Assembly: GCA_032718865.1 (NCBI GenBank)
Contig: JALUTQ010000037.1
Location: forward strand, 310,001 to 374,000
DNA from: Tilletia caries
Taxonomy: Eukaryota > Basidiomycota > Exobasidiomycetes > Tilletiales > Tilletiaceae
DNA length: 64,000 bases
Direction: 5' to 3'
Below the pieces are notes generated by a model. It was not told the DNA's origin. It saw nothing but the letters and a program-made list of their open reading frames with translations, and did not search any database. How positions within the stretch are numbered: position 1 is the first letter of the stretch; each line of letters starts with the position of its first letter. Made by a program: the position numbers and the translations under genes. Shown here piece after piece: positions 1 to 9,040 of the stretch.

Positions 1-244
1 AGCGCCGACGAGCGTAGCTTTGATGAGCATGGTTGCCGACGAGCATAGCGCCGACGAGCTTGCCTGTGTCGACGAACGCTGCGTGCCATTCGCAATGTGC
101 GCTGGCCCTCGAGCATATGTGCAGTGTGCATTGAAATGGCCGGTGCAGATGAATCCGGGGTGGAGCGTTCATACTGCGAAGGCACGAATCTGACACCTTT
201 TAACTCTATTTCCTCTCATTTGTGATGTAACAGAAGAGACCCTC
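1..244. other. 5' flank of DIRS-like element
   Basis: No ORF of note. The first 60 bases carry three copies of the decamer gccgacgagc, two of them followed by a/gtagc, an imperfect short direct repeat. This may belong to the 5' terminal or leader region of the retroelement whose gag ORF starts at 245, but the true element end probably lies at or beyond the window edge, so no terminal repeat can be assigned. Confidence 0.35.
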
Positions 245-975
245 ATGGCAGAACACGACGTAGACGACGACGTTCAGGAGATGTTCAAGGCGGCGCATCG
301 CACCGTCTTCAACCACAACCTCGCCGAGTCTCAGCGCGCCGCGCTGCAGAAATACTACGCTTGGAACCGGAGCACATGGTGCAGACGGTATCGGTTAATC
401 GTGAACTCCGGGTCAACAGACCCTATATTCGACCTCGCGGTGGTCGATTCGGCCGATCTCGACGTCTACGTCAGAGAGGAGGAGACTCGCGCTCGCCAGG
501 AGCAGAAGGCGAAGCTTGCGGCCATGCAGGCCAAGATGGATCAGATCCTGGCCGCCTCCTCAGCTCGAAGTTCCGACGTGTACGCCCCCCTACCCGCAAT
601 ACAAACCCGCCGTCCTCGTCGTCGAGGTATCCCAAGGCGAAGCGGCACGGGGAGCGTGGTTCGTTTCGGACCGAAATTGCCGGTGTCGCCGGCACGGCGA
701 GGCTGTACGCCTGCGCACGATGCGGAGGAAGGGCAAGGCACGACGTCGGACGGTGCGACAAGACCCACTTCGTCAAGGCCAGCTGCGCGACCTACGAGAC
801 TATCACACACCGCGACAAGGCCGAAGGACCCCTCGTCTTCAAGGACAGCGGGACCCCCGTCTGCCTCAACTTCAACGGTGGGCGAGCCTGCAATCACAAA
901 GGCTGCCCCGGTCATCGGTGCTCTCTCTGCGGCGTGCCAACGCATGGCGCTCAGGCTTGCGGGCGCTCAGAATGA
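245..975 (+). pseudogene. DIRS-like gag, frameshifted
   Basis: The ORF opens at the ATG at 245 and reads a charged N-terminal region that stays plausible to about position 570. The Cys/His-rich C-terminus is in another frame, open from 361 to the TGA at 973-975. That frame carries a CX2CX5HX4C knuckle (starting CARCGGRARHD) and a second cluster ending in CSLCGVPTHGAQAC, typical of gag proteins of fungal DIRS-like elements. The switch must happen between roughly 550 and 640, so this copy has an indel or uses ribosomal frameshifting. The distance 245-975 is two nucleotides over a whole number of codons. The gag stop overlaps the next ORF's start in an ATGA arrangement. Confidence 0.65.
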
Positions 976-2769
976 GCTCCCTCCCCCGGCCCTCTCCTCT
1001 CACGCTCAAGGCGGACGCCTGGGCCCGCGTCCTGGACGGTCTTGGGCTCGGTGATCGATATGCGGATGTGGTTCGTGGTTTGCGCGAAGGATTCGATCTT
1101 GAAATTCCTCGCATCATCACCACGGCGGTCGCAAGTAACGCTCCGTCCGCGACAATCCACCGCCTCGCCCTCGGCGAGATCATCCTCAAAGAACGGCAAA
1201 GGGGGGGCGTACATTGGCCCGTTCCAAGATCCTGCCGATGTACAAGACATCCTCCACAACCCCTTCCAATCCATGCCCCTTTCTCTTATTCCCAAGCCCC
1301 CAGACAAATTCAGACTCATACAGAACTTCTCTGCCAACGTCGGCGGCTCTCAGGCGACCAACGATCTTATTCCTCGTTCTTGGGCTACCACATGGTCAAC
1401 CTTCCGACAGATCGTCGGCAACATTCTCTCCCTGCCACCCGAGTCCGAAGCGTGCACTCGCGACGTTGATTCTGCCTACCGACTACTCCCCATACATCCT
1501 TCTCAGTGGCCGGCCTTCGTCCTTCGCACGGAAGAAGGCTTCTTCATCGACACCCGCGTCTCGTTTGGCGTCGGCCCGGGAACAGGCGTGTTTGGGCGGG
1601 TCGGCGAAGCCGCCCTCGACGTCTTTCGGGCTCGAGGATTCGGGCCCCTTGGACGATGGGTCGACGATATCCTCTTCCTCAGAGCCCGCCACGACACTGT
1701 CACTCGCATCAGTGCTCAAAGAGCCGAGCTTAACGCGTCTCTGGACCAGCAGCCCTTTCTTCGGCGTGGGGCTAAGTGGTGGGTCGACGGAGAGGTTCGA
1801 AAGGACGATGAATCATATGAGTACCCACTTCGGTCGTCAACAGAAGCAGGTCGCTCCGACGGCTGGCACTACGGGGACGAAGAGATCGCAGCTCTGGCCG
1901 ACGATCTTGGCCTCCCCCTGCACAAGCCCACACCATGGTCCTCCATCTTTGCGTACGCAGGATACGTGTTCAACATCTTCGACCGACGGGCAGGCCTGCC
2001 AGCCAGCAAGGTTGCCAGGTACCGAGGCGATCTCGACTTCTGGCTCTCCAGCCCTACTCACAGGCTGGACGATGCGCAGCGACTCCTCGGCCGCCTCCTC
2101 CATGCCTCTCCCATTGTACTCGATGCTTCCCGTCACCTCACCCGCCTCATCGGTTTCATCAACATTGCGATGCGGAGCAACGCGCATGCACGGGCGGAAC
2201 GTCATGGGGGTACCGCCCTGGACGAGGACGTACGGTGGTGGAGAGAGCGGCTCAGTGGGGAAGAGGTCTGGCGCTCCATTGCCGAGTATGCTCCCCAGGA
2301 CATCAACCTTTACGTCGATGCATCCTCGGACTGGGGCGTCGGGATTTGGTGGAACGGCTGCAGCGCAGCGTATCGCCTTCGATCGGACTGGCGATCGCGT
2401 GAGAACGGCAGAGACATCCAGTTTGCCGAAGCTTTGGCCATTGAGGTCGGCCTCCTCCACGTGTTCTCAACCGGTCTTCGCTCCGCCGCTCTCATCGTGT
2501 ACACTGACAACACCGGAGTTCAATTCGGCGTCCCACGCGGACGCATGCGGAACGCGGCCGCGACCATTGTCATCGAGCGCCTCCACGAGCTCCAGGTCAA
2601 GCACGACGTGGTCATTCACACTCGCCGGGTCACATCGGCCGACAATCCTGCCGATGGCCCCAGTCGAGGGGTCCTCAATGAACCACCGCTTCCGAACATC
2701 ATCCTCCCAGCCCACGTTGCCGCAGAGTTCGGTATGGACCGGTCGTCGCGCTCGACCAGACGAAGGTGA
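972..2769 (+). pseudogene. DIRS-like reverse transcriptase / RNase H, one frameshift at a G7 run
   Basis: The ORF begins at ATG 972-974, overlapping the gag stop. The first ~75 codons contain LKADAWARVLDGLG and YADVVRGLREGFDLEIP, the N-terminal region of DIRS-type RTs. At the homopolymer G7 (about 1200-1206) coding moves to the next frame, which continues YIGPFQDPADVQDILHNP and FRLIQNFSA and runs to the stop at 2767-2769; removing one base restores a whole number of codons. The RT catalytic box is GRWVDDILFL (around 1657), and RNase H follows with YVDASSDWGVGIWW, the EALAIEVGLL glutamate, VYTDNTGVQFG and a terminal ADNPADGPSRG. The product would copy element RNA into DNA. The single homopolymer indel could be a real lesion or a sequencing error. 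Confidence 0.75.
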
Positions 2770-4051
2770 CGATGCGCCTCGTGCTGAGAAGATCAGGGTC
2801 ATCGCGCAGTCTCAGACGTCGCGTCCATCAATTGTGGCATTGCGGTCAGCTCGTCAAGTGCTGGCATCAAAACCAGCACTGCCGCACCCTGATGCAAACT
2901 CCAATCGGCGCCGCTTTATTCCCCAGCCGTTGAAGATTGCGCCTTCGCCGCTGCGTCCTGCTGTGCTGGCCCCACAGCGACTGGCATCGTGGCGTCCAGT
3001 CGCAGCTCTCACGAGCACGAACCTGTCGCCTGAAGAAGCGTCTTCGGTCAGTCTCGCCATGGCTACCTCCTATGCGGAGGATACGCGGAGCTCGTACGGT
3101 TCCGGTATGGCTCGTTGGCACCTGTGGTGCGATGACAGAGGCGTCCCTGAACAACTTCGGTGCCCGGCTCCCGCAGAGCTTCTGGAATATTTCATCATTC
3201 AGCATGCAGGCAACTTCTCCTCCGACACCATCAGCACGTGGCTTTCCGGCCTTCGAGCATGGCATCGTGTTTGGAATCAACCTTGGCCCGCAGGCGACAT
3301 GCGTCGCTCGGAGCTTGTCCGCTTTGCCGCCCTCCAGACCCCTGCGGAAAGTCGTAGGCCAGCCCGTCCACCAGTCACACTCGAATGGCTCTCCGCCATT
3401 CTCAAGGTTGCCAAGCTCAACAACCCTGGAGACGTGGCAACGGCAGCAGCAGCAGCCACTGCGTTCTGGGGATTGCTTCGGCTTGGCGAAGCCACCTGCT
3501 CGAAGAAAGGATTTGATGCACGTAAAGACGTTTCTCGCCGTGGATTGACCTTTGCGTCGGCGTTCGGCGGTTCATTCACGGCCACCCTTGCCCTTCCTTT
3601 CACAAAAACCCACCCAAATGGTCAGAAGGTCGTCCTTGTCGAACGGCCTGCCTCGGTCGATCCCCTGCTCTGGTTGAGACGCCATCTCGCTCTCAACAGT
3701 GTCCCTGAGGACGCAACACACAGTCTCTTTGCGTTCCGACGTGAAGGCGGTGTGACGCAGATGCGACGGTCTATGTTGACGTCCCGCCTCAAAATCCTGA
3801 CTCGACGTGCCAAGCTGCCGGTATTGGACGGTCACAGCTTTCGGATTGGGGGTTGTACTGAGCTTCTTCGCGCCGGAAACGCGTTCGATGACGTGCGAGT
3901 ACACGGTCGGTGGTCCAGCGAAGCCTGGCAACGCTATGTTCGGGATCACGCCGAAATTATGGCACCCCGGCTACACCTCGACGACGCGGCATTATCGCGC
4001 ATAGTCGAAGTCGAACGGGAGCAGGACGTGGGCCCGCGCGCCGGTGACTAA
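2678..4051 (+). CDS. Tyrosine recombinase of DIRS-like element
   Basis: This is a phage-integrase-type tyrosine recombinase, 457 aa if started at ATG 2678, which overlaps the RT ORF by 92 bp; ATG 3059 is an alternative giving only the core. The SAM-like N-terminal domain (AEDTRSSYGSGMARWHLWC) precedes the catalytic domain. All conserved residues are visible: the first Arg in WGLLRLGEAT, the HxxR pair in GHSFRIGG, the GRWSS box and the nucleophilic Tyr in WQRYVRDH. The enzyme would insert circular element DNA without making a target-site duplication. The long open frame upstream of 2678 in this phase is a shadow of the RT region. This is the only undamaged protein of the element. Confidence 0.85.
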   Translation: MNHRFRTSSSQPTLPQSSVWTGRRARPDEGDDAPRAEKIRVIAQSQTSRPSIVALRSARQVLASKPALPHPDANSNRRRFIPQPLKIAPSPLRPAVLAPQRLASWRPVAALTSTNLSPEEASSVSLAMATSYAEDTRSSYGSGMARWHLWCDDRGVPEQLRCPAPAELLEYFIIQHAGNFSSDTISTWLSGLRAWHRVWNQPWPAGDMRRSELVRFAALQTPAESRRPARPPVTLEWLSAILKVAKLNNPGDVATAAAAATAFWGLLRLGEATCSKKGFDARKDVSRRGLTFASAFGGSFTATLALPFTKTHPNGQKVVLVERPASVDPLLWLRRHLALNSVPEDATHSLFAFRREGGVTQMRRSMLTSRLKILTRRAKLPVLDGHSFRIGGCTELLRAGNAFDDVRVHGRWSSEAWQRYVRDHAEIMAPRLHLDDAALSRIVEVEREQDVGPRAGD

Positions 4052-4071
4052 CCATATCTGGTGGTTGGGAA

Positions 4072-4308
4072 GGGCGGCCCACTCTCGAGCTCGGCCTCAA
4101 AATATATACGCCCGCGCCCGCCCACCTGCGGTGGGTTATTCCCGTACTTCCTCTCTCACGGCTACGAACGGAGGCACTCAAGAAGACTGCGGGTGTGCAG
4201 CCCCGCCCTGTCGCAGAGTCTTCTAGATGGGAGGGGCGGGTTTCATGACAGAATTCACACGCGGCCGCCCGGGGGCGGCCAAAGGCTCAAAGCCGCCCTA
4301 GGGCGGCC
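4072..4308. repeat. GGGCGGCC palindrome cluster 3' of recombinase
   Basis: GGGCGGCC occurs at 4072-4079, 4273-4280 and 4301-4308. Positions 4263-4280 form a perfect inverted repeat (GGCCGCCC, 2-nt spacer, GGGCGGCC), and 4292-4307 is a perfect 16-bp palindrome, GCCGCCCTAGGGCGGC. Its position just after the recombinase suggests involvement in the terminal or circularisation structure of the DIRS-like element, which is inference. Confidence 0.5.
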
Positions 4309-4346
4309 ATTAAGTTCGCCCAATAAATTGTGAACTTGAACAAAAA

Positions 4347-4414
4347 GTCCAACCGCGGAAGTGTTCGAACCCACGGCCGGACAGAAACTGGTCCCAGTCT
4401 TGTACTAGGAGGAC
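4347..4414 (-). ncRNA. tRNA-like sequence (degenerate tRNA or tRNA-derived SINE end)
   Basis: On the minus strand the segment begins gtcctcc, then has an A-box-like tagtacaagactgg and a B-box-like gggttcgaac, and ends with ggttggac, whose last four bases pair with the first four. The A-to-B spacing is about 35 nt, shorter than in normal tRNAs, and the T-arm does not pair well. It may be a decayed tRNA, a tRNA-derived SINE head or chance similarity. It is not proposed as a functional tRNA. Confidence 0.25.
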
Positions 4415-6931
4415 GCGCTTCTTGACAGCAACACTGAATACCACCTATGCTAAACAGCTGTGTCCTATGAAAACCTTCGCAGTCACAGATATATATACGC
4501 AACACGCATTGTTGCTGGGCCACCAAGCACCAACCAATCCCTGGTGCCTTTGGCTGCTCACCACGTCGTACCAGGCCCTCTTTAGGGGTCAAAGCGTCAA
4601 AGGCAGAGTCGACTCACCCGCTCACTCCCATTTTGCACCCGCAATAGAAACATCAAAACGTCCAGATTCCTTTCATATAGAGCGTCTCATCCTTCCGACG
4701 GTGCTGCCTTACTGCTTACACGAGCAAGATCGTGCTGGTCTGATTCCAGCCAGACGATGCTTCTCGGGGGTCAGAGCGGGTCAAAACGTGAAATTGACCA
4801 TGCGCGTGAAAAATCTCATCTCGACCTGAACGCCTCAACTGTGGTTGGAGATCTCATGCAAAGGCTGCAAGAGCCACAGGCGCTTCGACCTACCTGTACC
4901 CCCAGTCGGACTCGCAGGAGCAGGAGCCACACCGACCCGTCTCCGAGTCCGCCGACATCGTTTCCGTTGCCTGACCCGCGATGAGATCACCTGGTTCAAC
5001 AGACAGCTCAGGCGCACCAACATAGTCAAGACGAGGATGGCGCCAAGTCTGAGTCCAAAGATGGCCCCTCCCCGACCGATGCTCAGCTCCGACGCCTTCA
5101 GCAGTACGACTTGAAAGGACGAAGACGTCGTCGCTGCCAACGTTCCGCTCAGGACAGGCGCAGGTTGCTTCCTGCTGCCAGCGTCCCGATTGTGAGCACA
5201 TTCACAGCCAATATCAGCACGAGTACCATTGGGTGTGCCGCGATGCTTGCCATTGATCCGATCCAACCTCCGAGCGCACTCTTGTGGTGTCCGCCCTTCC
5301 GGGCCGGCTGGGACTGATCCACGCTTGCGCCGCCATCGCCATCGCCATTTTGACTAGCCTGCGCTCGCAATCGATCTCGACCGTTTCGGCACTCCAGCGA
5401 GCCACGACCGGCGTCGAGTTGCGAATGATGAACCATCGCTTCTGCTCGGGCGTCCGAGACATGAACCCGAGCCAGGGTTGTGTTCCTCGCCCAACTCCGC
5501 CGCGATCCGTCATACTTCCCTTAGCCAGATCGCTGTGGCAAAGGTTGAGAAGAACGTTTGTCCTCAAGCGTAGGCCGCCAGAAGCATTCGTGGAGCATCT
5601 CAGTTGGGACGACTTCGAATGTGCGACATGGATTTAATGTCCGCGGGGTGTTAATTCGAGCACGAGGTAACGTTGCTCGGAGGTCCTGATGACCAAGTCC
5701 CGAAGTACGACGGTCGGACTTGGCGCTCAAGGACGATGTGCTTTGGCTTTGATACAGGAAGTCGCATCCACATCAGCGTGTGTCGAGTTCAAAAAGGGTT
5801 TAGAGGCTGGTGAGTGCCGCGACTTTCAGATCGCCATTCCCGGGTAGACTGGGCTCCTGATTTTAGCGTCTGCGGTATACGGGAATCAGGAGCAACGCTG
5901 CTCTTTCGCTCTTACGACACGTTCATCCGTCACGATGTTTTGGAGTCGAAATGCGCGGAATCGTTCTTCCGCTTGGAGCCCAAGATAAGCAACTTGACCT
6001 GGCTATGGTAAGGGCGGGGCCACGAGGCGTCGCGTTTCGTTCTCTCAGACTTCAAGATCAATGTCCGCAGCAAGGTCTACATAATTCTTCATCTTACGCT
6101 TCTTCCAGCATCCCCTCTCTCTATCTTCGCCGCCCTGTCCCTCCTCTTTGGTTAGGCGAAGCCTGACGCGGGCTCCCCATTGCCTGATAGGTGCGTTATC
6201 AGGCCGTATTTCGCTACCTGGAAAGTACAGGGTACTTCATCCGCTGACATGCTCGATTCCTCCAGCCCTTCGAAATGCGATGGGCATTATCACTTATCAG
6301 TAGTGTACCTAACATATGATACATTCTAGTCGGAGAATGTCGGACTCGCGTCACCCCGGGCGCGCTCATGATGTGACACATCGTATCTTTCACCCTCGTT
6401 TCTTCCACGGACCGGTGCATCTTGCTCCTGTTTTACGGACGTCTGCGTACGAAGAACCTCCTCATCACCCGGCGCTCCTCATCTTGATCGAGTTCGCTTT
6501 TCTTCAAGGCTTCAGAACGACCTGTCCCGTGTCCGATTGCAGGTCTTGCTTCTGACGTTCAAATGAGAGTGCAGAATGAAAATGGCTGGTACAGGGGTTG
6601 TACATATCGGCGAACTCTCGCATCTCCAACTGAAGGCGAAGCAATAGTGTATCCGAAGAATACAAGGTCAGGATGAAGGAAGAGATAACGCGCTTCTAAC
6701 GCCCTGGAAAGGCAGCAATTTGATCAAGCGACGACTACAGCGATGCCCTATATAACCTGGCCTTTCTTGCTGACATGGATTGGAGGCTCACCCATTTTCA
6801 CCTTGACCATCTTCCATTCCAGTTATCTCAGCCCTCCTCTTCCGCTTAGCGTCATCTTTTCACCCCTCCCAGTACCTTCGTCCTCTTCGACTTTCCCCCC
6901 TTCCTTTGCACTCCACATAGATCTCAGCAGC
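4415..6931. other. 2.5-kb region without a convincing gene
   Basis: Base composition is less GC-rich than in the genes around it, and stop codons are scattered in all frames. The only coding-like signals are short minus-strand ORFs between 4835 and 5567 with hydrophobic segments (listed separately). A perfect 8-bp stem with a 7-nt loop lies at 6182-6204. The last ~150 bases before 6932 are pyrimidine-rich and look like the leader of the decarboxylase gene. The region may hold old transposon debris from the neighbouring DIRS element. Confidence 0.5.
5149..5436 (-). CDS. Possible small membrane protein (hypothetical)
   Basis: A 95-aa minus-strand ORF has a hydrophilic Gly/Asp/Lys-rich first half and a strong hydrophobic segment, HPMVLVLILAVNVLTIG, near its C-terminus, as in a tail-anchored protein. 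Overlapping minus-strand frames (5214-5567 with RTPEQKRWFIIRNSTPVVA; 4835-5266 with GLRLGAILVLTMLVRL) also look mildly protein-like, so the real gene, if any, may be spliced from them. No family is recognised, and the ORF may be fortuitous. Confidence 0.25.
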   Translation of the reverse strand: MVHHSQLDAGRGSLECRNGRDRLRAQASQNGDGDGGASVDQSQPARKGGHHKSALGGWIGSMASIAAHPMVLVLILAVNVLTIGTLAAGSNLRLS

Positions 6932-8814
6932 ATGTTGGACATCGAAGGATTCCGACGAGCCGGGTATGCGGCCATCGATGCAATCTGCGAGTACTACGCC
7001 AGGCTCGACGACCTTCCTGTCCAGGCGCAAGTCGAGCCAGGCTTCCTCATGAAGCAGATACCAGACTCTGCTCCTGAGGAGGGAGAAGATTGGTCGGCCA
7101 TCGACCAGGACTTTCACAAAGTCAGTACTACTTTTCATAGCAACGAACTTGTTTCAGAACGTATACTGACCCACCATGAAGGAACGTTTTTGCTTTCCCT
7201 CGTTCCCAGATCATCATGCCTGGCATGACCCACTGGCAGTCGGGCATGTTCGCCGCTTACTTCCCCGGCAATGCCACCTTCGAAGGAAGTTTGGCCGACC
7301 TCTATGCAAGCTCCGTCAGCAACCCAGGCTTCAACTGGTCCTGCTCTCCTTCGTGCACCGAGCTTGAACTGATCACCGTCGACTGGTGGGCCAAAGTACT
7401 CGGTCTCGATCCCGCCTTCCAGTGCAACGCACCTGGCTCTCAGGGAGGCGGGATCATCCATGGCAGTGCGAGCGAGGTCTGTATCACCATCGCTATCGCT
7501 GCGCGCGAGAGAGTCTTGGCCGAGCTTGCCAAGACGATTCCGCCGCCAACAGTCAATGGCAGCAGACCTGCTATGCCAGCTTCTGCTAACGGCATGGGCT
7601 GCGACATCGCAAACGAGTTGGATGTCTCCAGGTGGCGCAGCGACCTTACCTCTCGTCTGGTGCTCTACGCCACGACTCAAACTCACAGCATTGCCATCAA
7701 GGCAGCCTCTGTGCTTGGTCTCAGCTTCCGAGCCTTGGATGTTCAGGCCGAGGATGCGTACGCTCTGCGCGCTCATACACTTAAGGCAGCCCTGGATGAA
7801 GACAAGGAAGCGGGCCGCATACCGTTCCTTCTGGGTATGTCTCAAATCGTCACCAAAGCGGTCTGTTGTAGTTTCTCGGCTGACCTGTAGGTTGTTCCTT
7901 TCAGTTCTCACCGTCGGAACGACGAGCTCTGGAGCGGTCGATAACATCACAGAGGTCGTCGAAGTCGGTACGTTGACGTCAAATGCTAAACGTGATCCAT
8001 GTCTCCCAGGCACTGAAAATGTCCTTGATGTCTCCGTCAGCTCGGGAATATCACAACATGTGGATCCACATCGATGCAGCGTATGCTGGTACCGCCCTCG
8101 CCCTGCCAGAGCTACGCGAGTCTTCGCACTTGGCCGCAATCAATGCCCACGCCGACTCGTTCTCGACCAATGCTCACAAGTGGGGTCTCATCCAGTTGGA
8201 ATGCTCACCACTGCACGTCAGGGACCGGGGTGCTCTCACTAGAGCTCTGACCGTTACGCCAGAGTTCTTGCGCACCAAGCACGGCGATGCGGGTGACGTT
8301 CTCGACCTTCGCAACATGCAGCTCTCGCTAGGTCGTCGCTTCCGAAGCCTGAAGCTGTGGTTCGTGCTTCGCAGCTTTGGAGTCAAAGGCCTTCAGGATC
8401 ACCTGCGTCATTCGTGAGTGCACAAGACGTTCCTTCTCATCACAGATTGTGGCTGATAGCCCAGCTGTCTCTGACTACAGTATCGCCTGCGCCAAGCTCT
8501 TTGAAAACGCGATACGGGATGACGAGAATCCTTTCGAGTTCGTCGCACCTCCGCGATGGGCTTTGGTTGTCTTCCGCTTGAATCCTTCCTGCATCAAGGG
8601 CCAGTCGTCTGAGCTGGACGATCTCAATCGACGGTTCATGGACCGCCTCAACGCTCGCAGTGCGGAGCTCATGCTCACGCAGACCGTTCTCCCTGAGATC
8701 GGCGTCTGCATTCGATACGTCGTCGGCCAGCCCCGACTCCGCGAGCATCACGTTATCAAGGCCTTCAAGATCGTCAAGGAGTGCGCCGAAGAAACACCAC
8801 ACGCCCATCAGTGA
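6932..8814 (+). CDS. Group II PLP-dependent decarboxylase (aromatic-L-amino-acid / tyrosine decarboxylase family)
   Basis: Predicted exons are 6932-7120, 7210-7834, 7905-7967, 8041-8413 and 8481-8814, giving 527 aa, a normal length for the family. The start at 6932 (MLDIEGFRRAGYAAIDAI) matches the usual N-terminus; an in-frame ATG at 6743 would add a hydrophobic leader that looks like UTR. Conserved segments follow in order: MTHWQSGMFAAYFPGN, NPGFNWSCSPSCTELE, GGGIIHGSASE, TVGTTSSGAVDN, WIHIDAAYAG, and the PLP-lysine motif STNAHKWGLIQ (Lys near residue 339). The family removes CO2 from aromatic amino acids to make amines; the exact substrate cannot be told. It is convergent with TEL1, with 226 bp between the stops. 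Confidence in the family is high. Confidence 0.9.
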
Positions 8815-9040
8815 GCATTGATGCCCCACCATTGCCCTTCGAGCACGCAAAGGCCCTGTTCCAAGACAATCCTCAAATCTAAGTTTCGTAACTACCATGA
8901 TCAAATGCTCTTGCGCCAGTACGATTACGAGCTATGTGATGGTACATGAGAAAGATTGTGCGTTGATGTATGTGAAGAAAAGGCGAATGATGTTTGCGAG
9001 CAATGTGCAAAAACGATCGAACGGAAAGAGGTCGTCAGCC

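Larger units (their letters stand above)
245..4310 (+). mobile_element. DIRS-order (Ngaro-like) tyrosine-recombinase retrotransposon
   Basis: The order gag, reverse transcriptase-RNase H, tyrosine recombinase on one strand is diagnostic of DIRS-order retroelements, which integrate with a recombinase instead of a DDE integrase. No LTRs, no aspartic protease and no integrase core are seen, and no methyltransferase domain follows the RNase H, which favours a Ngaro-like rather than classical DIRS1 layout. Gag and RT each need one frameshift to read through; the recombinase is open with all catalytic residues. The 3' side (4072-4308) is rich in GGGCGGCC palindromes that may be part of the terminal structure. 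Element ends are not resolved because no repeated termini could be matched by eye; 245-4310 is the supported core. Confidence 0.85.

Noticed and set aside
1214..2677. The long open frame that would make the recombinase ORF 945 aa
   Set aside because: This part is read out of frame from the RT-RNase H region and shows no family motifs; recombinase homology starts only after about 2800.
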